This document shows positions 19,530-28,281 of a DNA stretch of 64,000 nucleotides, piece by piece. The first letter of the stretch is position 1. The number at the start of each line of letters is the position of its first letter. Source of the stretch: Bacteroidales bacterium UBA1392 (GTDB lineage Bacteria; Bacteroidota; Bacteroidia; Bacteroidales; UBA932); assembly GCA_002305275.1 (NCBI GenBank), contig DBQO01000033.1, forward strand, positions 77,927-141,926, read 5' to 3'. The position numbers were made by a program, and so were the translations under genes. The notes beneath the pieces were generated by a model. That model searched no databases and was not told where the DNA came from. It was given only the letters and a program-made list of their open reading frames with translations.

Positions 19530-21790
19530 AAAGAAAAGTTATTATGAAAAATGCATTTGCATTGATTTGTGCTATTCTTATTGCGGGCACAATTGTTGCC
19601 GCAACTAAAGCCAATGCGGTTGCCACAGCTAAAGCAAAAGAAGTTGCAGTAACAAAAGCAAAAGTTAACATTGTCAAATGTGACCCTAAGGCGACCACGT
19701 CCTTTGCCATTTTCGTGGACAACGAGACCTATAATGCTTGCAAGGCTGAGATTGACGCTTATAGGGAAGTGCTCCAAAGTGAAGGACTGGGCACCTATAT
19801 TCTCTCTTCCGACTGGGCAAGACCCGAAGATGTAAAAGCTCAGATAATTGCCCTTTCCAAGAAAAAACCTCTCCTCGAAGGTATGGTCTTCATCGGCGAC
19901 ATTCCCATTGCCAGAGTGCGCCAGGCGCAGTTTATGACCACCGCATTCAAGATGAACGAGAATACCTTCCCCATCGAAGAGTCATCGGTCACCTCCGACA
20001 GATATTATGATGACCTCCACCTCGATTTCGAGTTCATAGGACAGGATGAGAATAACCCCCGCTGGTTTTACTACAACCTCACCGAAAAAGGGGCCCAGAA
20101 GCTAAACCCCAATTTCTATTCGGCACGCATGCGTGTCCCCGAGGATTTTCCGGGCGATAAAATGGAGGTGATGAGAAAATATTTGCGTAAGGTGATTGCC
20201 GCTCACAAAGAGGTCAATCCCCTCGACCATTTCATTTTCTTTGCAGGCCATGGTTACAACTCCGATTGCCTGAATGTCTGGAGACAGCAACCCATGCTTT
20301 TCAGGGAATATTTCCCGCAAGCATTCAAAAAAGCATCCGGCAACAAATTCTACAACTTCAGACAGGACAACTATATGAAGTTTAAGTTGTACAACGAGAT
20401 TCAGCGTCCGGAGACGGATGTAATGATGTTCAGTGAGCATGGAGCTCCCGACACCCAATACATCAATGGTCTTGCTCCCGCATATACCATCGGAGAGAAC
20501 ATCGAATCCCTCAAACGCACCCTTAGAAATGACCTCCGCCGTGCGGTAAAGAGAAATCCCGAAAAGAAAGAGGAATATATCAAGGAGATGGCAGAGCACT
20601 ATCATTTGGATCCCGCACTCTTTTCTGATGAAGCGTTGAAAGCTGAAAGAATCAACGACTCATTGGCATCCGCTAACATCAATATTGTACTTGAGGATAT
20701 CCAAAAGCTCAAAACCGGCGCAAGGTTGACCATATTCAATGCTTGCTACAACGGCTCCTTCCACCAGACGGGCTATGTTGCAGGCTATCATATCTTCAAT
20801 GAGGGACGCAATGTTGTCGCCCAAGGCAATACGGTCAACGTGCTTCAAGACAAATGGGCCGATCAGCTTATCGGCTACCTGGCGCTCGGCATCAGGGCGG
20901 GTTTCTGGCAGAAGGAAGTTTGTTATCTCGAGTCACACATGATCGGTGATCCCACTTTCAGATTCACTGCTCCTGATGGAGTGGATGCAGCGGAGATTTC
21001 CCGCGCACTCGCATTTCATTCCTATATCCTTGAAGGAAAAATGAAGAATGAGGGTATCGGCAGCAGCGAATATTGGAATGATTTTCTCGGTTCGAGGGAG
21101 CCGATATTCCGCGCAATGGCAGTAAAAAAGCTCACCGAGCTTGGAGAGCTGCTCTCTGCCGATCTTGCTGAGATCTTTGAGAAGGATAAATCCTGGATTG
21201 TGCGTCTTCAGGCGCTGACTGCAATCGCTCCTTTTGTGGATGAGAATACTTTCAAAGTGGTGGAAAAAGGAATTTTCGACCCCTTCGAGATGATTCGAAG
21301 ACAATCCTGCCACTATGCGGGGAAAATGGGAGCAGAGAATTGTAAAGATGAGCTTATCGATATCGTACGCCATTCTCATGAAGTGGTCCGCACGCAATAT
21401 GCTGCGCAAGGGGCTCTCAACCTCTTCGAGCACGATGAGTTGCCGGAAGATATCGCGAAGAATATGGGGTATTTTCTCAAAAACACACCCAAGCAGATGG
21501 AAATTATCAAGGATCTAAATGCGGACGATCTAAAAAGAGAATCCGAAATGAGGACCCTGCGCAACAACCCTCTCCATTGGAAGGTTGATGAGCTGCTTGA
21601 GGTCGCCGGTAATGCTTCTCAAAGCGAATATACCCGCCTCGTGATGATTGAGGCACTCGGCTGGTTCAATTATTCGGTTGAAAGGGAAAAGATTGCCAAC
21701 ACAATCAACGGATGGCTCACCACTCAGGAGCTTTCACCCAGGATGAAACGCGAAATGATCAAAACCGTCAAAAGGCTCAGGTGGGAGTAA
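19526..21790 (+). CDS. Secreted caspase-fold (gingipain/C25-like) protein with HEAT-like C-terminus, paralogue 3
   Basis: 754 residues from the overlapping ATG; the Met at residue 7 (19544) is an alternative start giving a neater signal peptide. Residues 25-50 are an Ala/Lys/Thr-rich low-complexity linker absent from the other paralogues. The C25-like core is kept: VFIGDIPIARVRQAQF, VTSDRYYDDLH, NFYSARMRV, His305-Gly306 (SEHGAPDTQYING) and Cys407 (IFNACYNGSF). Asn replaces the Asp that precedes Ala-Cys in the other two copies. It ends in EALGWFNYSVEREKI and MIKTVKRLRWE. It is the last gene before a strong terminator. The linker and the Asp-to-Asn change hint at a diverged role. Confidence 0.8.
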   Translation: MKRKVIMKNAFALICAILIAGTIVAATKANAVATAKAKEVAVTKAKVNIVKCDPKATTSFAIFVDNETYNACKAEIDAYREVLQSEGLGTYILSSDWARPEDVKAQIIALSKKKPLLEGMVFIGDIPIARVRQAQFMTTAFKMNENTFPIEESSVTSDRYYDDLHLDFEFIGQDENNPRWFYYNLTEKGAQKLNPNFYSARMRVPEDFPGDKMEVMRKYLRKVIAAHKEVNPLDHFIFFAGHGYNSDCLNVWRQQPMLFREYFPQAFKKASGNKFYNFRQDNYMKFKLYNEIQRPETDVMMFSEHGAPDTQYINGLAPAYTIGENIESLKRTLRNDLRRAVKRNPEKKEEYIKEMAEHYHLDPALFSDEALKAERINDSLASANINIVLEDIQKLKTGARLTIFNACYNGSFHQTGYVAGYHIFNEGRNVVAQGNTVNVLQDKWADQLIGYLALGIRAGFWQKEVCYLESHMIGDPTFRFTAPDGVDAAEISRALAFHSYILEGKMKNEGIGSSEYWNDFLGSREPIFRAMAVKKLTELGELLSADLAEIFEKDKSWIVRLQALTAIAPFVDENTFKVVEKGIFDPFEMIRRQSCHYAGKMGAENCKDELIDIVRHSHEVVRTQYAAQGALNLFEHDELPEDIAKNMGYFLKNTPKQMEIIKDLNADDLKRESEMRTLRNNPLHWKVDELLEVAGNASQSEYTRLVMIEALGWFNYSVEREKIANTINGWLTTQELSPRMKREMIKTVKRLRWE

Positions 21791-21818
21791 TCTCACGGAG
21801 GCCTTGTTATTGATATTA

Positions 21819-21849
21819 CCCCGAAAGCTTACGGTTTTCGGGGTTTTTC
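21819..21849 (+). terminator. Intrinsic terminator of the C25-like/TonB operon
   Basis: CCCCGAAA (21819-21826) pairs with TTTCGGGG (21836-21843), followed by a T-run. It lies 28 bases after the stop of paralogue 3. Confidence 0.85.
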
Positions 21850-21867
21850 TATAACTTTTTATATTAA

Positions 21868-22290
21868 TCAACCGACACCCTGCACAAGCAGGATGGTCGG
21901 CATCAGGTAGAAATAGTAAAAATTGTTATCTGAGTTTCTTTTATCAAAAAATGCTCTACCGTCGGGAACACCCGAGCAGGGATCAATGCCCGGCTTGCGA
22001 TAGAGCCTGGATATTTTGTATCGGGACATTATAAGATAGTTTTTGCTGAAATCGATACGGGGAATAACATAGCCTGATTCTTGAAAATGTTTTATTTGAC
22101 TTTCCCCTTTTATTATAATCCATTCGAACTCATTCAATCCCCCGCTAAAGGCAAGATCTTCAGGCGTATGTTCTTGAGCCGTCACAAAGGATATTTCTAA
22201 CTCTTTACCAATAATTCGATGTTTTACAAAAACAAATACTCCAACTACGGCTACAAGAACTATCAGCGATATCAGATACTTATTTTTCAT
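21868..22290 (-). CDS. Unknown protein with one N-terminal membrane segment
   Basis: 140 residues; residues 6-22 (LISLIVLVAVVGVFVFV) form a membrane anchor and the rest is a soluble, probably periplasmic domain with a single Cys (GIDPCSGVPDGRAFF). No family was recognised. It follows the 22292-22675 gene with one base between start and stop on the same strand, so the pair form a small operon. Both genes are AT-rich and transcribed against their neighbours. Confidence 0.6.
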   Translation of the reverse strand: MKNKYLISLIVLVAVVGVFVFVKHRIIGKELEISFVTAQEHTPEDLAFSGGLNEFEWIIIKGESQIKHFQESGYVIPRIDFSKNYLIMSRYKISRLYRKPGIDPCSGVPDGRAFFDKRNSDNNFYYFYLMPTILLVQGVG

Positions 22291-22291
22291 T

Positions 22292-22675
22292 TTAGTCGTG
22301 CCTCTTTTTAATAATCATTATCATCAAAACCACCAGAATCAACAGAGAGAGCAAATTCGGCAGATCAAAAGCCCATAAAACTCTCGTTTGGTCGACACCC
22401 GGATCCTTTATCAAAAAGTTGAATAATCCTACATAAAGTTGTGCAAAAATCGCCCCTACAATCAATATGCACCAAATCATCCCATATCTTATATTTGCTC
22501 TATTTCTCCACAAAAACAAAACCAAAAGCACGCAGGCACATAAGACTACAACATCCACAAGTAACACCGGCCAATCACCAATATGCTTTACTAAAGAAAA
22601 AACTATCGCATATGTTTTTGCCAAAAAAACATATAAGCAAATGAGAGTAAGTGATATTTTTAACAAAGCTTTCAT
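22292..22675 (-). CDS. Unknown four-helix membrane protein
   Basis: 127 residues from the ATG at 22673-22675 (MKALLKISLTLICLYVF). An upstream Met at 22717 would add 14 hydrophilic residues in front of the first membrane helix and is less likely. Four hydrophobic segments are visible (about 4-28, 36-54, 63-80, 98-120). They lie either side of a polar loop containing KDPGVDQTRVLW. No motif or family was recognised. It is the first gene of the two-gene unit ending at 21868. Confidence 0.6.
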   Translation of the reverse strand: MKALLKISLTLICLYVFLAKTYAIVFSLVKHIGDWPVLLVDVVVLCACVLLVLFLWRNRANIRYGMIWCILIVGAIFAQLYVGLFNFLIKDPGVDQTRVLWAFDLPNLLSLLILVVLMIMIIKKRHD

Positions 22676-22806
22676 CCTGAGTGACCACTTTTGTATCTTG
22701 CCCAAACAACTCCCCAAGTAAACTATAAAGGTAATTCAATAATTCCGATTCTTAAAAACCGTTTGTCGGATTATCAACGGAATAATCATTGAAAATCAAT
22801 GAATTA

Positions 22807-22838
22807 TTTGGCCGATAAAGAAAAACATTATATATTTG
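22807..22838 (+). promoter_or_regulatory. Consensus promoter for the rplC ribosomal operon
   Basis: TTTGG (22807-22811), a 19-base spacer and TATATTTG (22831-22838) match the Bacteroidetes promoter consensus exactly. Initiation near 22845 would give a leader of about 55 bases before the rplC ATG at 22900. It shows that the operon begins here rather than being read through from rpsJ. Confidence 0.75.
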
Positions 22839-22899
22839 CAGCCCGCAAAAAATGTGCGGTAACTATTTAACTAATTTATTTACACCAAATTAACAACCA

Positions 22900-23538
22900 A
22901 TGCCTGGAATAATTGGAAAAAAAATCGGAATGACTTCCGTTTTCAGTGCCGATGGAAAAAATCTTCCATGCACTGTTATCGAGGCTGGTCCGTGTGTTGT
23001 TACGCAAATTCGTACAGTTGAAAAAGATGGTTATGCCGCTGTACAACTTGCCTATGACGATATTAAAGAGAAGCACGCCAGCAAGCCCCTTAAGGGCCAC
23101 TTCGAAAAGGCAGGAACCACTCCAAAGCGCAAATTGGTAGAGTTCAAGGATTTTGACACCACCAAACTTAAGCTTGGAGACACTATCACCGTTGCAGATC
23201 TCGACCTCGATCTTTCAGAGGGCAAGATTGACTGGGTTGACGTTACCGGAATTTCAAAAGGTAAAGGCTTCCAGGGCGTAGTTAAGCGCCACGGTTTCTC
23301 AGGTGTAGGCGACCGCTCGCACGGTCAGCACAACAGATTGCGTCACCCCGGTTCGCTGGGTGCCTCTTCTTGGCCTTCGAGAGTTTTCAAAGGCATGAAG
23401 ATGGCCGGCCGTATGGGCGGTGATCGCGTGAAAGTACTAAACCTTCAGGTAATCAAGATTATCCCTGAGAACAATCTCATTTTAGTTAAGGGCTCTGTAC
23501 CCGGAGCCAAAGGTTCTTATGTAATTGTGGAGGATTAA
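22900..23538 (+). CDS. rplC: 50S ribosomal protein L3
   Basis: 212 residues beginning [19 protein letters not shown]. The conserved L3 core is [13 protein letters not shown] followed by [24 protein letters not shown] near residues 125-175. The protein binds 23S rRNA near the peptidyl-transferase centre and is an early assembly protein. It is the first gene of a seven-gene ribosomal cluster; rpsJ, which normally precedes it, is absent and a divergent membrane-protein gene lies upstream. Confidence 0.98.
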   Translation: MPGIIGKKIGMTSVFSADGKNLPCTVIEAGPCVVTQIRTVEKDGYAAVQLAYDDIKEKHASKPLKGHFEKAGTTPKRKLVEFKDFDTTKLKLGDTITVADLDLDLSEGKIDWVDVTGISKGKGFQGVVKRHGFSGVGDRSHGQHNRLRHPGSLGASSWPSRVFKGMKMAGRMGGDRVKVLNLQVIKIIPENNLILVKGSVPGAKGSYVIVED

Positions 23539-23543
23539 GCGTT

Positions 23544-24170
23544 ATGGAATTGAAAGTTTACAAAATTGACGGAACAGAGTCCGGTAAGTCGGTTGTTCTC
23601 GATGATTCGATTTTCGCAATCGAACCCAATGATGACGCTATCTATCTTGACGTTAAGCAATATCTTGCCAATCAGCGTCAGGGTACTCACAAGACAAAAG
23701 AGCGTTGGGAGGTCTCATACAGCACTAAAAAGCTTGGCAGACAAAAAGGTGGCGGTGGAGCACGCCACGGCAGTATAAAAGCCAACATCTTCGTAGGCGG
23801 AGCAACCACTTTTGGTCCCAAGCCCCGTGACTACGGTTTCAAACTCAACAAAAAGCTCAAACAGCTTGCACGTTTCTCCGCTTTGACCTACAAAGCAAAG
23901 GGAAATGCAATCACAATGGTTGAGCCTTTTACCATGGATGCTCCCAAGACCAAAGAGTTTATCAAGATTCTTGACAACCTCAAGGCAAATGGAAGAAAAA
24001 CCCTTGTGGTGCTTCCCGAAAATTCAAACAATATTTACTTATCGTCCCGCAATCTGCCGGAAGTGAAGGTGATCACCGTAGATGAGATCAACACCTACAC
24101 TCTGATCAATGCCAACCACCTCGTGATGGTTGACGGAGTTCAGGATATCCTGGCTGAAAGACGCAAATAA
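23544..24170 (+). CDS. rplD: 50S ribosomal protein L4
   Basis: 208 residues, start ATG five bases after the rplC stop. The L4 signature is visible as [32 protein letters not shown] (about residues 65-98), the extended loop that reaches the exit tunnel. In other bacteria L4 can also regulate its own operon; no leader structure of that type was recognised here. Confidence 0.98.
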   Translation: MELKVYKIDGTESGKSVVLDDSIFAIEPNDDAIYLDVKQYLANQRQGTHKTKERWEVSYSTKKLGRQKGGGGARHGSIKANIFVGGATTFGPKPRDYGFKLNKKLKQLARFSALTYKAKGNAITMVEPFTMDAPKTKEFIKILDNLKANGRKTLVVLPENSNNIYLSSRNLPEVKVITVDEINTYTLINANHLVMVDGVQDILAERRK

Positions 24171-24180
24171 CAAAAGAACG

Positions 24181-24471
24181 ATGGGAATTTTAATTAAGCC
24201 AGTAGTAACTGAAAAGATGACGATTCAAGGCGATAAATTGAATCGATACGCTTTTATCGTTGACCGCGACGCCAACAAGGTGGAGATCAAAAAAGCGGTT
24301 GAGGAAATGTATGGTGTTTCAGTAATTGACGTAAACACTGTAAATTACCACGGCAAACGTAAAAGCCGCTATACAACAGCAGGAATGCTGACAGGCCGTA
24401 CAAATCACTATAAGAAGGCATTTGTGACATTGGCCGGAGATGATAAGATAGACTTCTATAGTAACATTTAA
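24181..24471 (+). CDS. rplW: 50S ribosomal protein L23
   Basis: 96 residues from ATG at 24181 ([16 protein letters not shown]); an in-frame upstream Met inside rplD would give a non-homologous extension. The L23 pattern IKPVVTEK followed by [26 protein letters not shown] and the loop YHGKRKS is clear. L23 sits at the tunnel exit and docks trigger factor and SRP. Confidence 0.97.
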   Translation: MGILIKPVVTEKMTIQGDKLNRYAFIVDRDANKVEIKKAVEEMYGVSVIDVNTVNYHGKRKSRYTTAGMLTGRTNHYKKAFVTLAGDDKIDFYSNI

Positions 24472-24475
24472 GGCC

Positions 24476-25309
24476 ATGGCAGTACGTAAATTCAAACCGG
24501 TAACTCCCGGACAAAGAAATAAGGTGATCAGCGCTTTTGACGACATCACCTGCACAACACCTGAAAAGTCCCTTCTTAAGCCCATCAAGCGCACGGGTGG
24601 ACGCAACAATCAGGGTAAGATGACAATGCGCTATATCGGCGGCGGTCACAAGAGAATGTATCGAGTAATCGACTTCCATCGTGACAAAGACCAATATACA
24701 GCCACTGTCAAGACTATCGAATACGATCCAAACCGCAGTGCACGCATCGCATTGGTCGTATATGGTGATGGCGAAAAACGCTACATCATCGCTCCAAACG
24801 GTATCAAGGTAGGCCAGGTGATCTCTTCCGGTCCCGGCGTAGCCCCTGAAATCGGTAACGCTCTTCCTCTATCGGAAATTCCTCTCGGTACATTGGTGCA
24901 CAACATTGAGCTCCGTCCGGGTCATGGTGCCGCCATGGCACGCAGCGCCGGCACTTTTGCTCAGCTTACAGCACGCGAAGGCGACCATGCAATACTTCGT
25001 CTCCCTTCAGGTGAGACACGTATGGTACTGGTAACCTGCCGCGCTACTGTGGGCACTGTGTCCAATCCGGACCACAGCCTGGAGTCTCATGGTAAAGCCG
25101 GTCGCAAACGCTGGTTCGGTCGCAGACCCCGCACCCGCGGTGTCGTAATGAATCCCGTGGATCACCCTATGGGTGGTGGTGAAGGCCGTGCATCCGGTGG
25201 ACACCCCCGTTCACGCAAGGGTGTGCCTGCCAAGGGATATAAGACTCGCAATCCCAAGAAGACTACCAATAAGTTCATCATTGAAAGAAGAAGAAAGAGA
25301 AAGAAATAA
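24476..25309 (+). CDS. rplB: 50S ribosomal protein L2
   Basis: 277 residues. The N-terminal RNA-binding domain ([22 protein letters not shown]) and the C-terminal signature [22 protein letters not shown], with its essential His (about residue 229), are intact. L2 is needed for subunit association and peptidyl transfer. It starts four bases after rplW. Confidence 0.98.
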   Translation: MAVRKFKPVTPGQRNKVISAFDDITCTTPEKSLLKPIKRTGGRNNQGKMTMRYIGGGHKRMYRVIDFHRDKDQYTATVKTIEYDPNRSARIALVVYGDGEKRYIIAPNGIKVGQVISSGPGVAPEIGNALPLSEIPLGTLVHNIELRPGHGAAMARSAGTFAQLTAREGDHAILRLPSGETRMVLVTCRATVGTVSNPDHSLESHGKAGRKRWFGRRPRTRGVVMNPVDHPMGGGEGRASGGHPRSRKGVPAKGYKTRNPKKTTNKFIIERRRKRKK

Positions 25310-25331
25310 CGGAATTAAACTTTAGAAGATT

Positions 25332-25598
25332 ATGAGTCGTTCACTTAGAAAAGGTCCTTATATTCAGGACAGTTTGGAAAAAAGAATACTTGCCATGAAT
25401 GAGGGCAGTATGAAAAAAGAGGTCATAAAGACCTGGTCAAGGTCCAGTATGATTTCGCCGGACTTTGTGGGACACACTATCGCTGTTCACAACGGAAACA
25501 AGTTTGTTCCGGTATATATTACAGAGAATATGGTTGGTCACAAACTCGGAGAATTTGCACCGACACGCACCTTCAAAGGTCACTCGGGTAATCGTTAA
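25332..25598 (+). CDS. rpsS: 30S ribosomal protein S19
   Basis: 88 residues, [19 protein letters not shown]. The conserved [47 protein letters not shown] block is complete. S19 binds the head of 16S rRNA with S13. It is in the standard order after rplB. Confidence 0.98.
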   Translation: MSRSLRKGPYIQDSLEKRILAMNEGSMKKEVIKTWSRSSMISPDFVGHTIAVHNGNKFVPVYITENMVGHKLGEFAPTRTFKGHSGNR

Positions 25599-25620
25599 CA
25601 TTTAAAAAGAGAAGATTACA

Positions 25621-26052
25621 ATGGGATCTAGAAAAAGAGAGATGGCCGAAAGGCTGAAAGAAATAAAGAAACAGACAGCTATCGCAAAGCTGAATGATAT
25701 TCCTACTTCGCCTCGTAAGATGCGTCTGGTTGCTGACATTATCAGAGGGGTAGAGGTCAACCGTGCTTTGGATATTCTCAAATATTCAAAGAAAGAGGCA
25801 TCTATCCGCCTCGAGAAACTCGTACGCAGTGCAATCGCCAACTGGGAAGCCAAAAATGAGGCAGACCGCAAAGAATTGGAGCATGGCAATGTATATATCA
25901 AGAGCATTATGGTGGGACCGGGACGTTCGCTTAAACGTATCCGTACAGCCCCGCAGGGCCGTGCAGCTCGTATACGTAAGCGTTCAAACCACGTTACCAT
26001 CGTGCTTGATACCAAGAAAACCGTTAAACCAGTAACAACTGAGGAGGCATAA
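25621..26052 (+). CDS. rplV: 50S ribosomal protein L22
   Basis: 143 residues. After a basic N-terminal extension (about 20 residues) comes the L22 core [26 protein letters not shown]. The hairpin region [24 protein letters not shown] lines the exit tunnel. It ends two bases before the rpsC start. Confidence 0.97.
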   Translation: MGSRKREMAERLKEIKKQTAIAKLNDIPTSPRKMRLVADIIRGVEVNRALDILKYSKKEASIRLEKLVRSAIANWEAKNEADRKELEHGNVYIKSIMVGPGRSLKRIRTAPQGRAARIRKRSNHVTIVLDTKKTVKPVTTEEA

Positions 26053-26054
26053 AA

Positions 26055-26825
26055 ATGGGACAGAAAACTAACCCTATCAGCAATCGTATAGGCATTATCC
26101 GTGGCTGGGACTCCAACTGGTACGGTGACTATGCCGGTAGAATTCTCGAAGATGCAAAGATTCGTGAATATCTGAATACTCGTCTTGCAAAAGCGAGCTT
26201 GTCAAAAATCGTTATAGAGCGTACCTTGAAACTCATCACCGTAACCATCCACACCGCTCGTCCGGGTGTCATAATCGGCAAAGGCGGGCAGGAGGTTGAC
26301 AAGTTGAAGGAAGAGTTGAAGAAAGTTTGCAATAAAGAGGTACAAATCAACATCTTTGAGGTTAAACGCCCTGAGGTTGATGCCAACATTGTTGCCAACA
26401 ACATTGCACGCCAGGTAGAAGGACGTGTTTCTTACCGCAGAGCAGTCAAGATGGCTATTGCATCTACAATGCGAGTAGGTGCAGAAGGTATCAAGGTGCT
26501 TATCAGCGGCCGTCTCGGCGGTGCTGAAATGGCAAGAAGCGAGCTCTACAAAGAGGGCCGTACTCCTCTTCATACTTTCCGTGCTGACATTGACTATGCT
26601 TTGGCAGAGGCACACACTAAAGTTGGTGTTCTCGGCATTAAAGTATGGATATGCAACGGCGAGGTTTATGGCAAACGCGACCTATCACCTAACACAGGCA
26701 TTTCTGCCAACGCCGCATCAACCCAACCACAAAGCCGTGGCGGCGATCGTCGTGGTCGTAGCGGACGAGGTGGCGACAGAAGACGTCAGAGCGGACGTCC
26801 CCGTCAATCAAGGGATAGCGAATAA
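26055..26825 (+). CDS. rpsC: 30S ribosomal protein S3 with basic C-terminal tail
   Basis: 256 residues. The KH domain ([18 protein letters not shown], about residues 70-95) and the S3 C-terminal domain ([16 protein letters not shown]) are intact. The last 40 residues are an Arg/Gly-rich disordered tail ([16 protein letters not shown]), longer than in E. coli S3. S3 is part of the mRNA entry helicase. It is the last gene of the block: rplP and rpmC, which normally follow, are missing and a terminator lies 60 bases on. Confidence 0.98.
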   Translation: MGQKTNPISNRIGIIRGWDSNWYGDYAGRILEDAKIREYLNTRLAKASLSKIVIERTLKLITVTIHTARPGVIIGKGGQEVDKLKEELKKVCNKEVQINIFEVKRPEVDANIVANNIARQVEGRVSYRRAVKMAIASTMRVGAEGIKVLISGRLGGAEMARSELYKEGRTPLHTFRADIDYALAEAHTKVGVLGIKVWICNGEVYGKRDLSPNTGISANAASTQPQSRGGDRRGRSGRGGDRRRQSGRPRQSRDSE

Positions 26826-26838
26826 TAAAGAGGTTCGA

Positions 26839-26870
26839 TATCTAATATTAAAAATACTCAATATTAGATA
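26839..26870. repeat. Inverted repeat after rpsC, related to a GAGTAT-type dispersed repeat
   Basis: TATCTAATATT (26839-26849) is perfectly inverted as AATATTAGATA (26860-26870) with a 10-base loop containing ATACTCA. The adjoining ATACTCAGAAC also occurs at about 4360-4370. It lacks a T-run and lies just before the real terminator. Confidence 0.55.
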
Positions 26871-26887
26871 CTCAGAACACCAAACTT

Positions 26888-26914
26888 AAAACGGCCTTCA
26901 AAGGCCGTTTTTTT
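26888..26914 (+). terminator. Intrinsic terminator of the ribosomal operon
   Basis: ACGGCCT pairs with AGGCCGT around a TCAA loop (26891-26908), flanked by an A-run upstream and at least seven T downstream. It is about 65 bases after the rpsC stop. Confidence 0.88.
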
Positions 26915-26932
26915 ATATCCGGTATTTCTCAC

Positions 26933-26950
26933 TATTTTTGTTTAAATTTG
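26933..26950 (+). promoter_or_regulatory. Candidate -7 elements for the efflux operon
   Basis: Two overlapping candidates match TAnnTTTG: TATTTTTG (26933-26940) and TAAATTTG (26943-26950), 35 and 25 bases upstream of the tolC-like ATG. No well-spaced TTTG -33 box was found because the terminator T-run occupies that position. Confidence 0.35.
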
Positions 26951-26974
26951 TATTTTAGTAGGTAAAACAGTTTT

Positions 26975-28276
26975 ATGAAGCGCTTAGTGATTTCAGCGGT
27001 AACTGCCGCTATGATGATATTGACAGCTATTTGCGCCGGAGCACAACAGAATGGCACAGCGAGCAAAGTGCTGACTCTGGAGGAGTGCCGTACTCTGGCC
27101 CGCGTATCTATTGGAAATAGCCAAAACGCCTCACTGGTGCAGCAAGGTGCTGAAATACGCGGTAGCATACTCAAAAGAATAATCCTTCCACAGATAGCTG
27201 CAGTCGGTTATGGAACATACCAGACGCATACGCCGGATATGGGCGCCCTGGTCAATCACCAGATTGATTTCAAGAAATTATCACAATGGCAATATGGCAG
27301 CTACCTGTTTTTCGCTCAAAATATTTACGATGGTGGTGAGTACCGTACTAAACGTCTGCTAAATAACCTTGCAAAAGAGGCGGAACTGCTCGATATTGAG
27401 CAAAAGGCTCTTCAAATGGAAAATATCGCTGATGAACTCTATTTCAATGCACTACTCGCCGAAAAGAGCCTCGAAATTCTCAAACTTACCCATGAGAGGC
27501 TCCAGAGTGATTTAAATAGTATCAAATCCCTTTTTGCCGAAGGTGTAATCTATCGCAAGGATGTGATGCTAATTGAGATGCAGTTGCTTGAGAGCAGCCA
27601 TAGGATATCCGCTTTAGAGATCGAAAGGGAAAAATGTCTGGCATTACTCTCCACTCTGACCGGAAGTGAAATAACTATTGACACCCGGCTTGAAATGCCT
27701 TCCCGGGAGCTGGTAGATGCCGTAGCAGAAGATCCCGCCATGCGTAAAATCGATGTGCGTAGAGAACAGATTGATGCCGGCAGAAGGCTTTCTCTCTCAA
27801 AAGTGCTTCCGAGGGTGGAATTGTTTGCTTTCGGCCACTATGGCAAATGGGGCATGGATGTTTTTTCAGACGATCCTCTTCTCTCCGGAATGGCCGGCCT
27901 CGCCCTCATAATACCTATTTCCGACTGGCGAACACACCACCGCAACAAAGCCCTATCCGTCAACGAAAAAAACCTTTTGGAAATCACCAGGGCTAACCTG
28001 GAACTACAGACCGAGCTCAAACGCACCGAAATTGAAAAGGAGGTATCAGCCTATGAAGAGCTGGAAAAACAGACCGCTGAAATGGCTTCAAAATATCGTG
28101 AACTGGCGGATGAACTGCGTTTGATGATGCAAAAGGGAGAAGTCTCCGAAAACGAATATCTCACCGCGCTCAATATGCAGACACAGTCCGAACTCAACAG
28201 AGAATATCATCGAATCGAAAAAATCCGCAAAATCATATTAAGTCACCGCATATTTATAGACAACCTTGACAATTGA
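26975..28276 (+). CDS. TolC-family outer-membrane efflux protein
   Basis: 433 residues with a signal peptide ending near ICAGAQ. Two long heptad-like helical halves follow (LDIEQKALQMENIADELYFNALLAEKSLEIL; ELKRTEIEKEVSAYEELEKQTAEM), characteristic of TolC-type alpha-barrels. It forms the outer-membrane duct of a tripartite exporter. It is the first gene of a six-gene run (duct, adaptor, two ATPases, two permeases), all overlapping or within a few bases, so the assembly partner is clear. The exported compound is not predictable. Confidence 0.9.
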   Translation: MKRLVISAVTAAMMILTAICAGAQQNGTASKVLTLEECRTLARVSIGNSQNASLVQQGAEIRGSILKRIILPQIAAVGYGTYQTHTPDMGALVNHQIDFKKLSQWQYGSYLFFAQNIYDGGEYRTKRLLNNLAKEAELLDIEQKALQMENIADELYFNALLAEKSLEILKLTHERLQSDLNSIKSLFAEGVIYRKDVMLIEMQLLESSHRISALEIEREKCLALLSTLTGSEITIDTRLEMPSRELVDAVAEDPAMRKIDVRREQIDAGRRLSLSKVLPRVELFAFGHYGKWGMDVFSDDPLLSGMAGLALIIPISDWRTHHRNKALSVNEKNLLEITRANLELQTELKRTEIEKEVSAYEELEKQTAEMASKYRELADELRLMMQKGEVSENEYLTALNMQTQSELNREYHRIEKIRKIILSHRIFIDNLDN

Positions 28277-28281
28277 CGACT

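Noticed and set aside
22675..22900. Possible rpsJ remnant upstream of rplC
   Set aside because: No frame in this 224-base stretch resembles S10; it holds a consensus promoter instead.
26839..26870. Inverted repeat as the main rpsC terminator
   Set aside because: It is AT-only with no T-run; the GC-rich hairpin at 26888-26914 fits much better.
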